Source: Psychromarinibacter sp048262455 (GTDB taxonomy: Bacteria > Pseudomonadota > Alphaproteobacteria > Rhodobacterales > Rhodobacteraceae). From it: a stretch of 64,000 bases of DNA. Below the pieces are notes generated by a model, which was not told the origin of the DNA, ran no database searches, and was given only the letters and a program-made list of their open reading frames with translations. Below are positions 42,725 to 50,964 of the stretch, one piece after another. Where the stretch lies: NCBI GenBank assembly GCA_048262455.1, contig JBLXFD010000001.1:201150-265149 (forward strand), written 5' to 3'. The translations under genes were made by a program, and so were the position numbers. The first letter of the stretch is position 1. Each line of letters begins with the position of its first letter.

Positions 42725-43453
42725 TCAGGCCACCGCGTCCTCGTCGATGTGCCCGCCGAGGAACAGGTGCCCGACCCGCGGGTCCGCCAGCAGCACGTCG
42801 GCCTTGTCGTGCATCCGGGTCTGCCCCAGCTCCAGCACGATCCCGTAATCGGAAATCGCCAGCGCCGACTTGGCGTTCTGCTCGACCATCAGGATGGTGA
42901 CGCCCCGGTCGCGCAGCGCCTGCAGGGTGCTCAGCACCTCCTGCACGAGGTTGGGGGACAGGCCGATCGAAGGCTCGTCGATCAGGATCAGCTTGGGGTC
43001 CAGCAGCAGGGAACGCGCCACCTCCAGCTGTTTCTGTTGGCCGCCCGACAGCTCGATCGCCTTGCGGTCGCGGAACTCGCGCAGCATCGGGAACTGGTCC
43101 ATCACCGTCTCGATCCGGGCGCGCACCTTGGACTGGTCGCGCATGGTGATGCCGCCCAGTTCGAGGTTGTGGTAGACCGACAGCTGCGGCACCACGTTGC
43201 GCCCCTGCGGCACGTAGGTCACGCCCTCGGCGATCAGGTCCTTCGGCGTCCAGCCGGTGATGTCCTTGCCGTCGAGCAGGATCTGGCCGGAATGGATCTG
43301 CAGCAGCCCGAAGATCGCCTTGAACACCGTGGACTTGCCGGCGCCGTTGGGGCCGATCACCGTGGTGATCGTGGCCTCGGGGATCCTGAAGGAGGTGCCG
43401 TTCAGGATCGTGATCTTGCCGTAGCCGCCGAAGAGGTTCTTCAGTTCCAGCAT
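42725..43453 (-). CDS. livF: Branched-chain-type ABC importer ATPase (LivF)
   Basis: This 242-residue ATPase has Walker A GPNGAGKST, signature LSGGQQKQ, Walker B LILIDEPSIGLSP and the short LivF form ending soon after the H-loop. It is the last gene of a complete livKHMGF-type importer. The gene order and adjoining shikimate-dehydrogenase-like and flavoprotein genes suggest the system imports a ring carboxylic acid rather than a branched amino acid; such substrates are known for this family. Confidence 0.93.
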   Translation of the reverse strand: MLELKNLFGGYGKITILNGTSFRIPEATITTVIGPNGAGKSTVFKAIFGLLQIHSGQILLDGKDITGWTPKDLIAEGVTYVPQGRNVVPQLSVYHNLELGGITMRDQSKVRARIETVMDQFPMLREFRDRKAIELSGGQQKQLEVARSLLLDPKLILIDEPSIGLSPNLVQEVLSTLQALRDRGVTILMVEQNAKSALAISDYGIVLELGQTRMHDKADVLLADPRVGHLFLGGHIDEDAVA

Positions 43454-43456
43454 TGC

Positions 43457-44203
43457 TCAGCCTCCCAGGTAGGCGTCGATGACCCGCGCGTCGGCGCGGA
43501 TTTCCTCGGGGGTGCCCTCGGCGATGATCGCGCCCTCGGCCAGCACGATGATCCGGGTGCACAGGGACATGACGAATTCCATGTTGTGCTCGATCACCAC
43601 GAAGGTGGTGCCGTGCTCGCGGTTGTAGGTCTTCAGCCGCTCCTTCAGATCCTTCAGCATCGACAGGTTCACCCCGCCCGCCGGCTCGTCCAGCAGCACC
43701 AGCGAGGGACCGGCCATGAAGGCCATGGCGGCATCCACCAGCTTCTGCTGCCCGTAGGACAGGCTGCCCGCCAGCTCGTCGCGCAGGTGCTGCAGGCGGA
43801 AGAAGTCGATCAGCCGGTCGGCCTCGCCGGTCAGCCCCGCGTCGGGGGCGCCGAACAGGCGCGAGGCCATGGTGCCGTGATGCTCCTGCCCGGCGAGGAT
43901 GATGTTGTCGATCACCGTCATGCCGGGAAAGACCGCCAGCTGCTGGAAGGTGCGCCCGACCCCCAGCCTGTTCAGCTTCGAGGCGCGCATGTGGCTGACG
44001 CGGTGCTCGTTGATGCGCACCTCGCCGCGGTCGGGTTTCAGCTGGCCCAGCACGCAGTTGAACAAGGTGGACTTGCCCGACCCGTTGGGACCGATGAGGC
44101 CTAGGACCTCGCCCTTCTGCACCTCGAAGGACACGTCGCGCACCGCGTGGATGCCGCCGAAGGACTTGGAGATGTTGCTGACGGAAAGGACCGGTTGCGT
44201 CAC
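43457..44203 (-). CDS. livG: Branched-chain-type ABC importer ATPase (LivG)
   Basis: This 248-residue ATPase has Walker A GPNGSGKST, signature LSYGQQKLV, Walker B LVLLDEPAGGVNL and the LivG-specific C-terminus IAEGTPEEIRADARVIDAYLG. GTG 44203 is preceded by AAAGGAG at ideal spacing and overlaps the LivM stop (GTGA), which fixes the start. It works in a pair with LivF. Confidence 0.94.
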   Translation of the reverse strand: MTQPVLSVSNISKSFGGIHAVRDVSFEVQKGEVLGLIGPNGSGKSTLFNCVLGQLKPDRGEVRINEHRVSHMRASKLNRLGVGRTFQQLAVFPGMTVIDNIILAGQEHHGTMASRLFGAPDAGLTGEADRLIDFFRLQHLRDELAGSLSYGQQKLVDAAMAFMAGPSLVLLDEPAGGVNLSMLKDLKERLKTYNREHGTTFVVIEHNMEFVMSLCTRIIVLAEGAIIAEGTPEEIRADARVIDAYLGG

Positions 44204-45174
44204 AGCTGCGCTCCTTTCGCCATGTCCCGCCGTTCCTGCCGCTCTGGCCGCACGCGGTCCAGCAGCTTGCGGCCGAGGCCGATCAGGCCCGACGGGGAAT
44301 AGACCATCAGCACGATCACCAGCGCCGCGTAGATCATCAGGTAGTACCCTTGGGTGAAGCGCAGGATCTCCGGCAGCAGGATCACCACCGCCGCGCCCAG
44401 CATCGGCCCATAGAAGAACCCGGCGCCCCCCACTACCACGATCAGCAGGATCTTCAGCGAGTGGATCAGCGCGAACGACCCCGGCTCGATGAACTGCACC
44501 AGCGGCGACATGATCGCCCCCGCGCCGCCCCCGAAGGCAGAGCCGATGGCGAAGGCCAGCAGGGTGATGCGGCGGGTGTCGACGCCAAGGCTTTCCGCCC
44601 GCACCGGGTTCTCGCGCAGCGCCTTGAAGGCCCGGCCCCAGGGCGAGCGGACGATCCAGAAGAAGACCGCCGCCGAGATCACGAAGAGCACCAGCGCGAA
44701 GTAGTAGAACTCCAGGTTCTTGCCGGTGGAGAGACCGAAGAAGCTGGGGCGCGGCATTCCCACCAGCCCGTGCGAGCCGCCGGTCAGCCACTCCTCGTTG
44801 CGCAGGACGAGGAAGACGAGGGTATTGAAGGCCAGCGTCACGAAGGCAAGGAAGTGGTGCTGCACCCGCAGCGCCGGGTAGCCCAGCAGCAGGCCGATCA
44901 CGAAGGTCGCGCCCATGGCCGCCAGCCAGCCCAGCACCCAGTGATAGCCCGCCAGCGTGATCAGCGCGGTGATATAGGCGCCGATCCCCATGAAACTGGC
45001 CTGCGCCAGGCTGATCTGCCCGGCATAGCCCAGCGTCAGGTTCAGCCCCATGGCGGCGATCGAGAACATCAGCCACGAGGTCATCACGTAGATGATGTAG
45101 TTGGTCTGCCCCATGGGCACGAGGATCAGCAGAAGCAGGGCGGCGAGCGCGAAGAGGACCTGTGCCAGTTTCAT
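44200..45174 (-). CDS. livM: Branched-chain-type ABC importer permease (LivM)
   Basis: This 324-residue inner-membrane permease has the LivM motifs LNLTLGYAGQISLAQASFMGIGAY, GRAFKALRENPVRAESLGV and GGAGFFYGPMLGAAVV. ATG 45174 overlaps the LivH stop. Expected partners are LivH and the two ATPases. Confidence 0.94.
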   Translation of the reverse strand: MKLAQVLFALAALLLLILVPMGQTNYIIYVMTSWLMFSIAAMGLNLTLGYAGQISLAQASFMGIGAYITALITLAGYHWVLGWLAAMGATFVIGLLLGYPALRVQHHFLAFVTLAFNTLVFLVLRNEEWLTGGSHGLVGMPRPSFFGLSTGKNLEFYYFALVLFVISAAVFFWIVRSPWGRAFKALRENPVRAESLGVDTRRITLLAFAIGSAFGGGAGAIMSPLVQFIEPGSFALIHSLKILLIVVVGGAGFFYGPMLGAAVVILLPEILRFTQGYYLMIYAALVIVLMVYSPSGLIGLGRKLLDRVRPERQERRDMAKGAQL

Positions 45175-46049
45175 ACCGCGCGTCCCTCCGAGGTGCCCAG
45201 CAGGCCCTGCGGGCGCACCAGGATGATGACGATCAGCAGCAGCAGCGGCAGCGCCTGCCGGTACTCGGCCGAGAAGTAGGTGGCCGACAGGTTGTCGATC
45301 ACCCCCAGCAGCAGCCCGCCCACCAGCGCGCCGCGGATCTGGTTGAAGCCGCCGACGATGGCCGCGATGAAGGCGGTCAGGCCGAGGATCTCGCCGTTCG
45401 AGAACTTGGCCAGGTAGATCGGCGTGATCAGGATCGAGGCGATGGCCGCCAGCGCGCCGTTGATCAGGAAGGTGTACATCACCATCCGCTTGATATCGAC
45501 GCCGAGGATTTGCGCCACGTCCGGGTTCTGCGCCGTCGCCTGCATGGACCGGCCGGTGCGGGTGCGCCCCAGGAACAGCTGCAGCGCGATGATGGTGCCC
45601 ATGGCGATGACGAAGTTGGCCACGTCGGGCACCGAGACCGCGGCGCCGCCGATCTTCATCACGGTCTGGGGAAACAGCGAGGGGAAGGGCTGGCCGAGGG
45701 GGGAATAGAACTCCTTGACCATTTCCTTCAGCAGCAGGCCAAGCGCGATGGTGGCGATCACCAGAGGGATGGTGCCGTGCCGGTGCATCGGCTCGACGAT
45801 CAGTTTCTTGAACAGCGCCCCGAGGATCAGCACCGACAGGATGATCGCCAGCGGCAGCGCCAGCCACAGCGGAAAGCCCGCCTTGACCGACAGTGCGAGC
45901 ACGAAGAAGGCGGGAACCATGACGAACTCGCCCTGGGCGAAGTTGATGGTCTGCGACGCCTGCCAGAGCAGCGTGAAACCCACCGCGGCCAGCGCGTAGA
46001 TGGATCCCGCGGACAGTCCCGATACGATGAGTTGAAGGAATTCGGACAT
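45171..46049 (-). CDS. livH: Branched-chain-type ABC importer permease (LivH)
   Basis: This 292-residue permease has GLSAGSIYALAAVGFTLLWQ at the start and the LivH signature GVDIKRMVMYTFLINGALAAIAS. I use ATG 46049 (MSEFLQ), which gives the usual N-terminus; eight further codons are open. GGAGG lies a little far upstream. A strong hairpin separates it from the binding-protein gene. Confidence 0.93.
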   Translation of the reverse strand: MSEFLQLIVSGLSAGSIYALAAVGFTLLWQASQTINFAQGEFVMVPAFFVLALSVKAGFPLWLALPLAIILSVLILGALFKKLIVEPMHRHGTIPLVIATIALGLLLKEMVKEFYSPLGQPFPSLFPQTVMKIGGAAVSVPDVANFVIAMGTIIALQLFLGRTRTGRSMQATAQNPDVAQILGVDIKRMVMYTFLINGALAAIASILITPIYLAKFSNGEILGLTAFIAAIVGGFNQIRGALVGGLLLGVIDNLSATYFSAEYRQALPLLLLIVIILVRPQGLLGTSEGRAV

Positions 46050-46089
46050 GCGCCGGCGCCTCCGTGTGGGCAAAAGGGGGGGCGTGGGT

Positions 46090-46113
46090 GGGCGGCGCCT
46101 TGGGGCGCCGCCC
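46090..46113 (-). terminator. Intra-operon hairpin between livK-like and livH genes
   Basis: A perfect 10-bp stem (GGGCGGCGCC / GGCGCCGCCC) with a 4-base loop lies 17 bases after the binding-protein stop. It is the third such hairpin after a binding-protein gene in this window and probably sets the excess of binding protein over permease. Confidence 0.6.
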
Positions 46114-46130
46114 GGTGCGTCAGCGCGCGA

Positions 46131-47258
46131 TCAGTTCGCGGGCAGCGTCTTGGTGATCTGCTGGCCGCCGTCCACCACCTCGACGAGGAAGCTCTCGCGG
46201 CTCATCTCGCCGGTGTCGTCCCAGCAGGTGTCCATCAGGATGCCCGGGTTGTCGGCGGCGGTCAGGCACAGGCCGCGCAGGGTCTCGGCGAACTTCTCGC
46301 GGTCGAATTCGCCGATCTGCTCGGCCACGTGCTTGATCACGTAGACGCCGATGTAGCCCTTGATGGCGTTGTGGTCGGCGCCGTAGCCGTAGATTTCCTG
46401 GAACTTCGCCGCCATCTCCTGGATCGCGTCCACCGGCGCCTCGGCCGAAAGGCCCACGTGCCCGAAGGCGCCGTCCGCGGCCCCGCCGGCCAGGTCGATG
46501 ACCTTCTGCGAGACCAGCACCGTGTCACCGCCCAGCGGCAGTTCCAGCCCCTGCTTGTCGGCCTCGATCAGGAAACGCGCGCTTTCCTCCTCGGTCAGGT
46601 AGACGAAGACCGCGTCGGCGCCGGAGCCCTTCACCTTCGCCACGTCAGAGGCAAAGTCCACCTGCGCCTGTTCGGTCGGCACGTCGGCGACGATTTCCAG
46701 CCCCTGTTCCTCGGCGATCGCCATGAAGGCGTCGTAGCCGCCCTTGCCGAACTCGGTATTGGCCCAGACCACCGCGATCTTCTGCGCGCCGAGGCCTTCC
46801 TTGAGGTAGTTCACCAGCTTGGGCAGGCCCTTCTGCGCGCCGAAGGCGGTGCGGAAGATGTAGGGGTTGCCCTTGGCGGTGATGGTGGGGCTTTCAGAGC
46901 CGGTGATCTGCGGCACGCCGTTCTGCTGGGCCACCAGCATGTTCACCACGGTCGAGGACGAGTAGACCGTGCCCAGCAGCACGAAGGCGCCGTCGTCGAT
47001 GGCCTTCTGCACCATGGCGCGGCTGTTCTGCGGGTCGGTCTGGCTGTCGTATTCCTTCAGGTCGATCTGCTCGCCGAGGATCCCGCCGTCGGCGTTGATC
47101 TCGTCGACGGCCATCTTCACCCCGTCGTGCCAGACGGCGCCCGCGGCCGCGCCGGCGCCCGAAAGCTCGGCGACATCGGCGATGACCACCTCGGCCGAGG
47201 CCGCGGAGGCGGCCAGCACGAGGCTGGCGGCGGTTGTCAGTGCGAAATTGCGGATCAT
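46131..47258 (-). CDS. Branched-chain-type ABC importer solute-binding protein (LivK family)
   Basis: This 375-residue periplasmic binding protein has a signal peptide (core LTTAASLVLAASAA, cleavage after ASA) and the family-6 pattern: AELSGAGAAAGAVWHDGVKMAVDEIN, GTVYSSSTVVNMLVAQ and GADAVFVYL. GGGAGGAAACC precedes ATG 47258. A Cys pair near the C-terminus (GLCL, DTCWDD) may form a disulfide. Ligand unknown. Confidence 0.93.
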   Translation of the reverse strand: MIRNFALTTAASLVLAASAASAEVVIADVAELSGAGAAAGAVWHDGVKMAVDEINADGGILGEQIDLKEYDSQTDPQNSRAMVQKAIDDGAFVLLGTVYSSSTVVNMLVAQQNGVPQITGSESPTITAKGNPYIFRTAFGAQKGLPKLVNYLKEGLGAQKIAVVWANTEFGKGGYDAFMAIAEEQGLEIVADVPTEQAQVDFASDVAKVKGSGADAVFVYLTEEESARFLIEADKQGLELPLGGDTVLVSQKVIDLAGGAADGAFGHVGLSAEAPVDAIQEMAAKFQEIYGYGADHNAIKGYIGVYVIKHVAEQIGEFDREKFAETLRGLCLTAADNPGILMDTCWDDTGEMSRESFLVEVVDGGQQITKTLPAN

Positions 47259-47277
47259 TGGTTTCCTCCCTGAAAGC

Positions 47278-48078
47278 TCAATCCGGTTCGAGTGACAGAA
47301 GAGCGTCCACCAGAAGCTCCTCTTGTGCGCGGAACATGCCGAGCCCCGGCATGAACGGGCATCCCTTGGCCGCCGCCGCCTCGATGAAGGGCGAGCGGGC
47401 GGGCTTGGTGATCGGGCAGGCGGCGAACTGGTCCGCGGTCATGCGGTCCACCTGCACCGGCAGCGGGTCGCCCTCGCGCATGCCCAGCGGCGTGGCGTTG
47501 GCGATGATGTGAAAGCCGGTGGGGTCGTCGGAACCGACGGAAACCCGTCCCGGAAAGGGGGTGCCCAGCCGCGCGATCAGGCTGTCGCGGCGGGCGGTGT
47601 CGATCTCGTGGATGGCAAGATGCGCCGCCCCGGCCGCGAGGAATTCATAGGCGATGGCCGCCCCGGCGCCGCCGGCCCCGATCAGCAGCACGCGCCGGCC
47701 CTCGATGGTGCCGCCCGCCGCCTGAATGCCCTGCACGTAGCCGCGCCCGTCGGTGTTGTCTCCGACCCAGCCGTCCGCCGTCCGCCGCATCACGTTGGTG
47801 GACCCGGCGTAGCGCGCCCGCTCTGTCAGGTGGCGGCAGCGCTGCAGCGCGGCCTGCTTGTGCGGCACGGTGATGACCAGCCCCTGCGCGTTGCGCAGGC
47901 TGTCCAGCCCGGCGAAGAAGGCGGGTAATTCGTCCGCCGTCACGTGCCCCGGCACGCAGACCGCGTTCACCCCGCGCGCCCGGAAACGTTCGGTCAGCAG
48001 CGCCGGCGACTTCACCTGCGCGATGGGGTCGCCGATGATGAAGGTAACCTTCGTTTCGCCGTCAAGGCCGATGCTCAT
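47278..48078 (-). CDS. Shikimate dehydrogenase-like NAD(P) enzyme
   Basis: This 266-residue protein has the shikimate/quinate dehydrogenase fold: catalytic Lys74 in TVPHKQ, Asp110 in GDNTDGRGY, and the cofactor loop LLIGAGGAGAA. The N-terminal substrate motif differs from AroE: where AroE has HSxSP, this has QVKSP, losing the first carboxylate-binding serine, so the substrate may be a relative of shikimate or quinate. ATG 48078 fits family length with AAAGGA upstream, but ATG 48120, in frame and behind GGAGGG, is a real alternative. It is the first gene before the liv-type importer. Confidence 0.85.
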   Translation of the reverse strand: MSIGLDGETKVTFIIGDPIAQVKSPALLTERFRARGVNAVCVPGHVTADELPAFFAGLDSLRNAQGLVITVPHKQAALQRCRHLTERARYAGSTNVMRRTADGWVGDNTDGRGYVQGIQAAGGTIEGRRVLLIGAGGAGAAIAYEFLAAGAAHLAIHEIDTARRDSLIARLGTPFPGRVSVGSDDPTGFHIIANATPLGMREGDPLPVQVDRMTADQFAACPITKPARSPFIEAAAAKGCPFMPGLGMFRAQEELLVDALLSLEPD

Positions 48079-48212
48079 CGCCGTCCTTTCGTTCCCCTCG
48101 GGTGGCCGCAGCTCGTTCATGTCGCCCTCCGCCCTGCACCCTTGGAACCAGTGCGCACTTCGCCCGGCCGTGGAAATGGACCATGGTTCGCAATGATTGG
48201 ACAATTGTTTTC

Positions 48213-48232
48213 TTCGGCCGTGGCGGGCCGAA
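48213..48232 (-). terminator. Hairpin downstream of the second KstD-like flavoprotein gene
   Basis: TTCGGCC and GGCCGAA form a 7-bp stem with a 6-base loop 22 bases after the flavoprotein stop. There is no T run. It may separate this gene from the shikimate-dehydrogenase-like/liv operon, whose 133-base upstream gap also holds the AT-rich palindrome ACAATTGT at 48201-48208. Confidence 0.4.
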
Positions 48233-48253
48233 AGGGTATCGCCACGAAGCGCC

Positions 48254-49939
48254 TCATGCCGCCGCCGCCTGCGTCCCGGACCGCGCGGCGGCGTGGTGGG
48301 CGGCGATGTAGGCGAAGGTGATGGCGGGGCCGATGGTGATGCCGGGGCCGGGATAGACCCCGCCCATGATCGACTGCATGTCGTTGCCGCAGGCATAAAG
48401 CCCGGCGATCGGCCGGTTGTCCGCGTCCAGCACCCGGGCATCATCGTCGCAGGCAAGGCCCGTGGCGGCGCCGATGTCGGCGGGCCACAGCTCGACGGCG
48501 TAGAACGGCGCGGTCGCCACCGGCCCCAGCGTCGGGTTCGGCCCGTGGGCGGCGTCGCCGTTGGCCCGCTCGTAAACCGTCTCGCCCCGGTGAAAGTCGG
48601 TGTCGGTGCCGGTCCCGGCGAACCCGTTGAAGCGCTGCGCCGTGGCCTCCAGCCGCACCGGATCGATCCCCAGCACCTCTGCCAGCGCCCGCAGGGTAGG
48701 GGCGGTCTTGAGGTAGCCCTTGGCGATCAGCGGCCGTGTGCCGTAGCCGCCGGGCCGCACCATGCCCAGCCCGTAGGCCTTCAGCCCCGCCGCGTCGGTG
48801 ACGAGGTAGGCGGGCAGGGTGCCGGTCGCGAATTGCGCCAGCGCGAACTCGTGGTAGCTGCGCGCCTCGTTGGTGAACCGCTCGCCCCGCGCGTTGACGC
48901 AGAAGGTGCCGGGCTTGGAGCGGTCGAAGACGAAATGCGGGAAGACCGCCCAGCTGCCATCGGCCCGCCGGCAGCGCGAGACCGGCGCGAGGAAGGCATT
49001 GGTGGCCGCGCCCTCGCCGTAGTGGGCGCCCTGTTCCGCGGCGAGGTCGTGCATCGCGCCGGTATGGCCGGGGGCGGCGGGGCTGTGTTCCGGCACCGGG
49101 GCGGGCAGCAGCGCCGCGCGGCGTTCGGGGTGGCGGGTGAAGCCGCCGGTGGCAAGAATCACCCCGCCGCGCGCCAGCACCGTCTCGCCCGAGGCCATCG
49201 TCAGGCGCTGCGCGCCTTTCTCTGCCGCCAGCCCGGTCACTTCGGCGTTGGTGCGGATCTCGACCCCCGCCTGCCGGGCCGCCAGCAGCAGCCGCCCCAC
49301 CAGCGCGTTGCCCATCACCAGCCGGGCCGAGCGGCCGAACCGCAGCCGGTCCGCCGCGTAGCGCCCCACCAGCTTCAGCGCGTGGCCCAGCGAGCGGGGA
49401 GAGCGGCCCATGGCCAGCAGGTGGCCGATGTCCTCGCGGTCCACCTGCAGGCCGCCGAGGATCGTGAACTCGGGGATCGGCGGGCGGATCAGCGCCAGGT
49501 CCTTGCCGAGGGCGCTTGCCCGGAACGGCTCCGGCTCCAGCGCGCGGCCCTTGGCGGTGGAGCCGTCAAGCTCGTGCAGGTAGTCGGGATGGTGCGGGCG
49601 GGCGCGGAAGCGCACCGGCGTGTGGTCCAGCAGCCGGTGGATCGCCCTGGGCGCGTTCGCCACGAAGGCCTCGCGCATGGCGCGGGGGCTGCGGTTGCCG
49701 ACGGCGTTGTCGAGGTAGCGGTGCACCTGATCGGCGCTGTCCTCGGCCCCGACGGTGGCGGCGAGGCGGGTGAGGGGGGCCCAGGTGGTGCCGGCGGAAT
49801 AGGCGCTGGTGCCGCCGATGTACTCCGTCCGCTCGATCAGCAGGGTGCGGGCGCCCTGCAGCGCGGCGAAGACGGCGGCCGAGAGGCCCCCGGCGCCGGA
49901 TCCCAGCACCACCACGTCATAGGTCGAGTCCCGCGTCAT
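48254..49939 (-). CDS. FAD-dependent dehydrogenase, 3-ketosteroid dehydrogenase-like (second copy)
   Basis: This 561-residue flavoprotein has VVVLGSGAGGLSAAVFAALQG, GGTSAYSAG, GERFTNEARSYHEF and the C-terminal VYPGPGITIGPAITFAYI with the KstD-type Tyr and Gly. It is related to the proteins at 39504-41201 and 50961-52664. It probably desaturates a ring ketone. It is divergent from the IclR regulator, with a candidate operator between, and is upstream of the shikimate-dehydrogenase-like/liv genes on the same strand. Confidence 0.87.
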   Translation of the reverse strand: MTRDSTYDVVVLGSGAGGLSAAVFAALQGARTLLIERTEYIGGTSAYSAGTTWAPLTRLAATVGAEDSADQVHRYLDNAVGNRSPRAMREAFVANAPRAIHRLLDHTPVRFRARPHHPDYLHELDGSTAKGRALEPEPFRASALGKDLALIRPPIPEFTILGGLQVDREDIGHLLAMGRSPRSLGHALKLVGRYAADRLRFGRSARLVMGNALVGRLLLAARQAGVEIRTNAEVTGLAAEKGAQRLTMASGETVLARGGVILATGGFTRHPERRAALLPAPVPEHSPAAPGHTGAMHDLAAEQGAHYGEGAATNAFLAPVSRCRRADGSWAVFPHFVFDRSKPGTFCVNARGERFTNEARSYHEFALAQFATGTLPAYLVTDAAGLKAYGLGMVRPGGYGTRPLIAKGYLKTAPTLRALAEVLGIDPVRLEATAQRFNGFAGTGTDTDFHRGETVYERANGDAAHGPNPTLGPVATAPFYAVELWPADIGAATGLACDDDARVLDADNRPIAGLYACGNDMQSIMGGVYPGPGITIGPAITFAYIAAHHAAARSGTQAAAA

Positions 49940-50005
49940 TCAGATCCCCCGCAGGCCGGACGTTCCCGGCCTTCCCCCCGTGTTCCGCAGAGGAATGCCA
50001 CTAAA

Positions 50006-50020
50006 TGGAAACGGTTTCAA
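50006..50020. promoter_or_regulatory. IclR-type operator in divergent flavoprotein/iclR gap
   Basis: TGGAAACGGTTTCAA matches the E. coli IclR box (TGGAAA-N3-TTTCCA) at 11 of 12 arm positions. It lies between divergent genes, one of which encodes an IclR-family protein, so it is most simply that protein's operator. The first 14 bases also fit the LacI/GalR consensus TGNAANCGNTTNCA, but the nearest LacI gene is 43 kb away. The rest of the 206-base gap holds an AT-rich stretch suited to promoters. Confidence 0.6.
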
Positions 50021-50145
50021 GTTTAAAAACTGCTTTCGTTTTTGCGCCCGCTCCCCTATGCCTCTGCGCATCATCCGGGAGCATGTGCATGGGTACAAAG
50101 CATCGAAGCGCCGGCCGACCGCTCGCCCGCGGGGGGTGCTGAGCC

Positions 50146-50964
50146 ATGTCCAGCGTCCTCGAAAAATCCCTGTCTATCCTCGAGTTGATGGTGGAGCACC
50201 CGCAGGGTCTGCAGGTCTCGGCCATCGCGCGCGAACTGGACCAGCCGGTATCGGGTGTGCACCGCACCCTGCGCGAGCTGGCGCGGCTGGGCTATGTCCG
50301 GCAGGAGCGCGAGCAGGGCGATTATGCGCTGACCATCCGGCTGGCGGCGCTGGGCCTGGGGTTTCTCGGCCGCTCCGGCGTCACCGACATCTCGCAGCCG
50401 ATCCTCGACCGGCTGGCGCAGGTCTCGGGAGAGTTGATCCGGCTGTCGGTGCTGGACGGCGACGGGCTGACCTGGGTGGCGGTTGCGCAGGGCACCACCG
50501 TGGGCCTGCGCTACGATCCGGGGCGCGAGCAGGGGCTGCGGGTCCACCCGGCCTCCACCGCCGCCGGGCACGCGTTGCTGGCCACCCTGCGCGACGAGGA
50601 GATCCTGGCCGTGGTGGGCCGCACCGGCCTTGCGCCCGCCGGCAACGGGCCGACCCCGGGCGCCCCCGCCTCGATCGCCGAACTGATGGAGACGGTCAAC
50701 GCCACCCGCGCCAGGGGCTATTCCATCGCCGTCAATTCCTACATCGACGGCATGGGCGCCATGGCGGCGGTGGTGCGCGCGCAGGGCGTGGCGGACGGGC
50801 GGGTGCTGGGCTGCCTGTCCATCGCCGGTCCCGCCGTGCGGCTGCCGGAGCCGCGGATGACCGAGCTTGCCCCCTCGCTGCTGGAGGCCGCGCGTGACAT
50901 CGGCGCCGCCGCGCCCGCCTCGCATTACTTCGCCGGGCTGCTGTCGGGACCGCCGGCGGGATGA
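50146..50964 (+). CDS. IclR-family transcriptional regulator
   Basis: This 272-residue protein has an N-terminal winged helix (LEKSLSILELMVEHPQGLQVSAIARELDQPVSGVHRTL) and the IclR effector domain (GLRVHPASTAAGHALLAT; ARGYSIAVNSYIDGMGAMAA). In the effector domain the Cys often seen late in the family is at GCLSIAG. It is coupled by ATGA to the flavoprotein gene downstream and divergent from another, so it probably controls both. The ribosome site is weak. Confidence 0.92.
   Translation: MSSVLEKSLSILELMVEHPQGLQVSAIARELDQPVSGVHRTLRELARLGYVRQEREQGDYALTIRLAALGLGFLGRSGVTDISQPILDRLAQVSGELIRLSVLDGDGLTWVAVAQGTTVGLRYDPGREQGLRVHPASTAAGHALLATLRDEEILAVVGRTGLAPAGNGPTPGAPASIAELMETVNATRARGYSIAVNSYIDGMGAMAAVVRAQGVADGRVLGCLSIAGPAVRLPEPRMTELAPSLLEAARDIGAAAPASHYFAGLLSGPPAG

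Noticed and set aside
50006..50020. Operator for the LacI-family regulator at 5922-6962
   Set aside because: The site fits the LacI consensus, but it is 43 kb away and lies beside an IclR-family gene whose known box it matches better. Kept as an alternative only.
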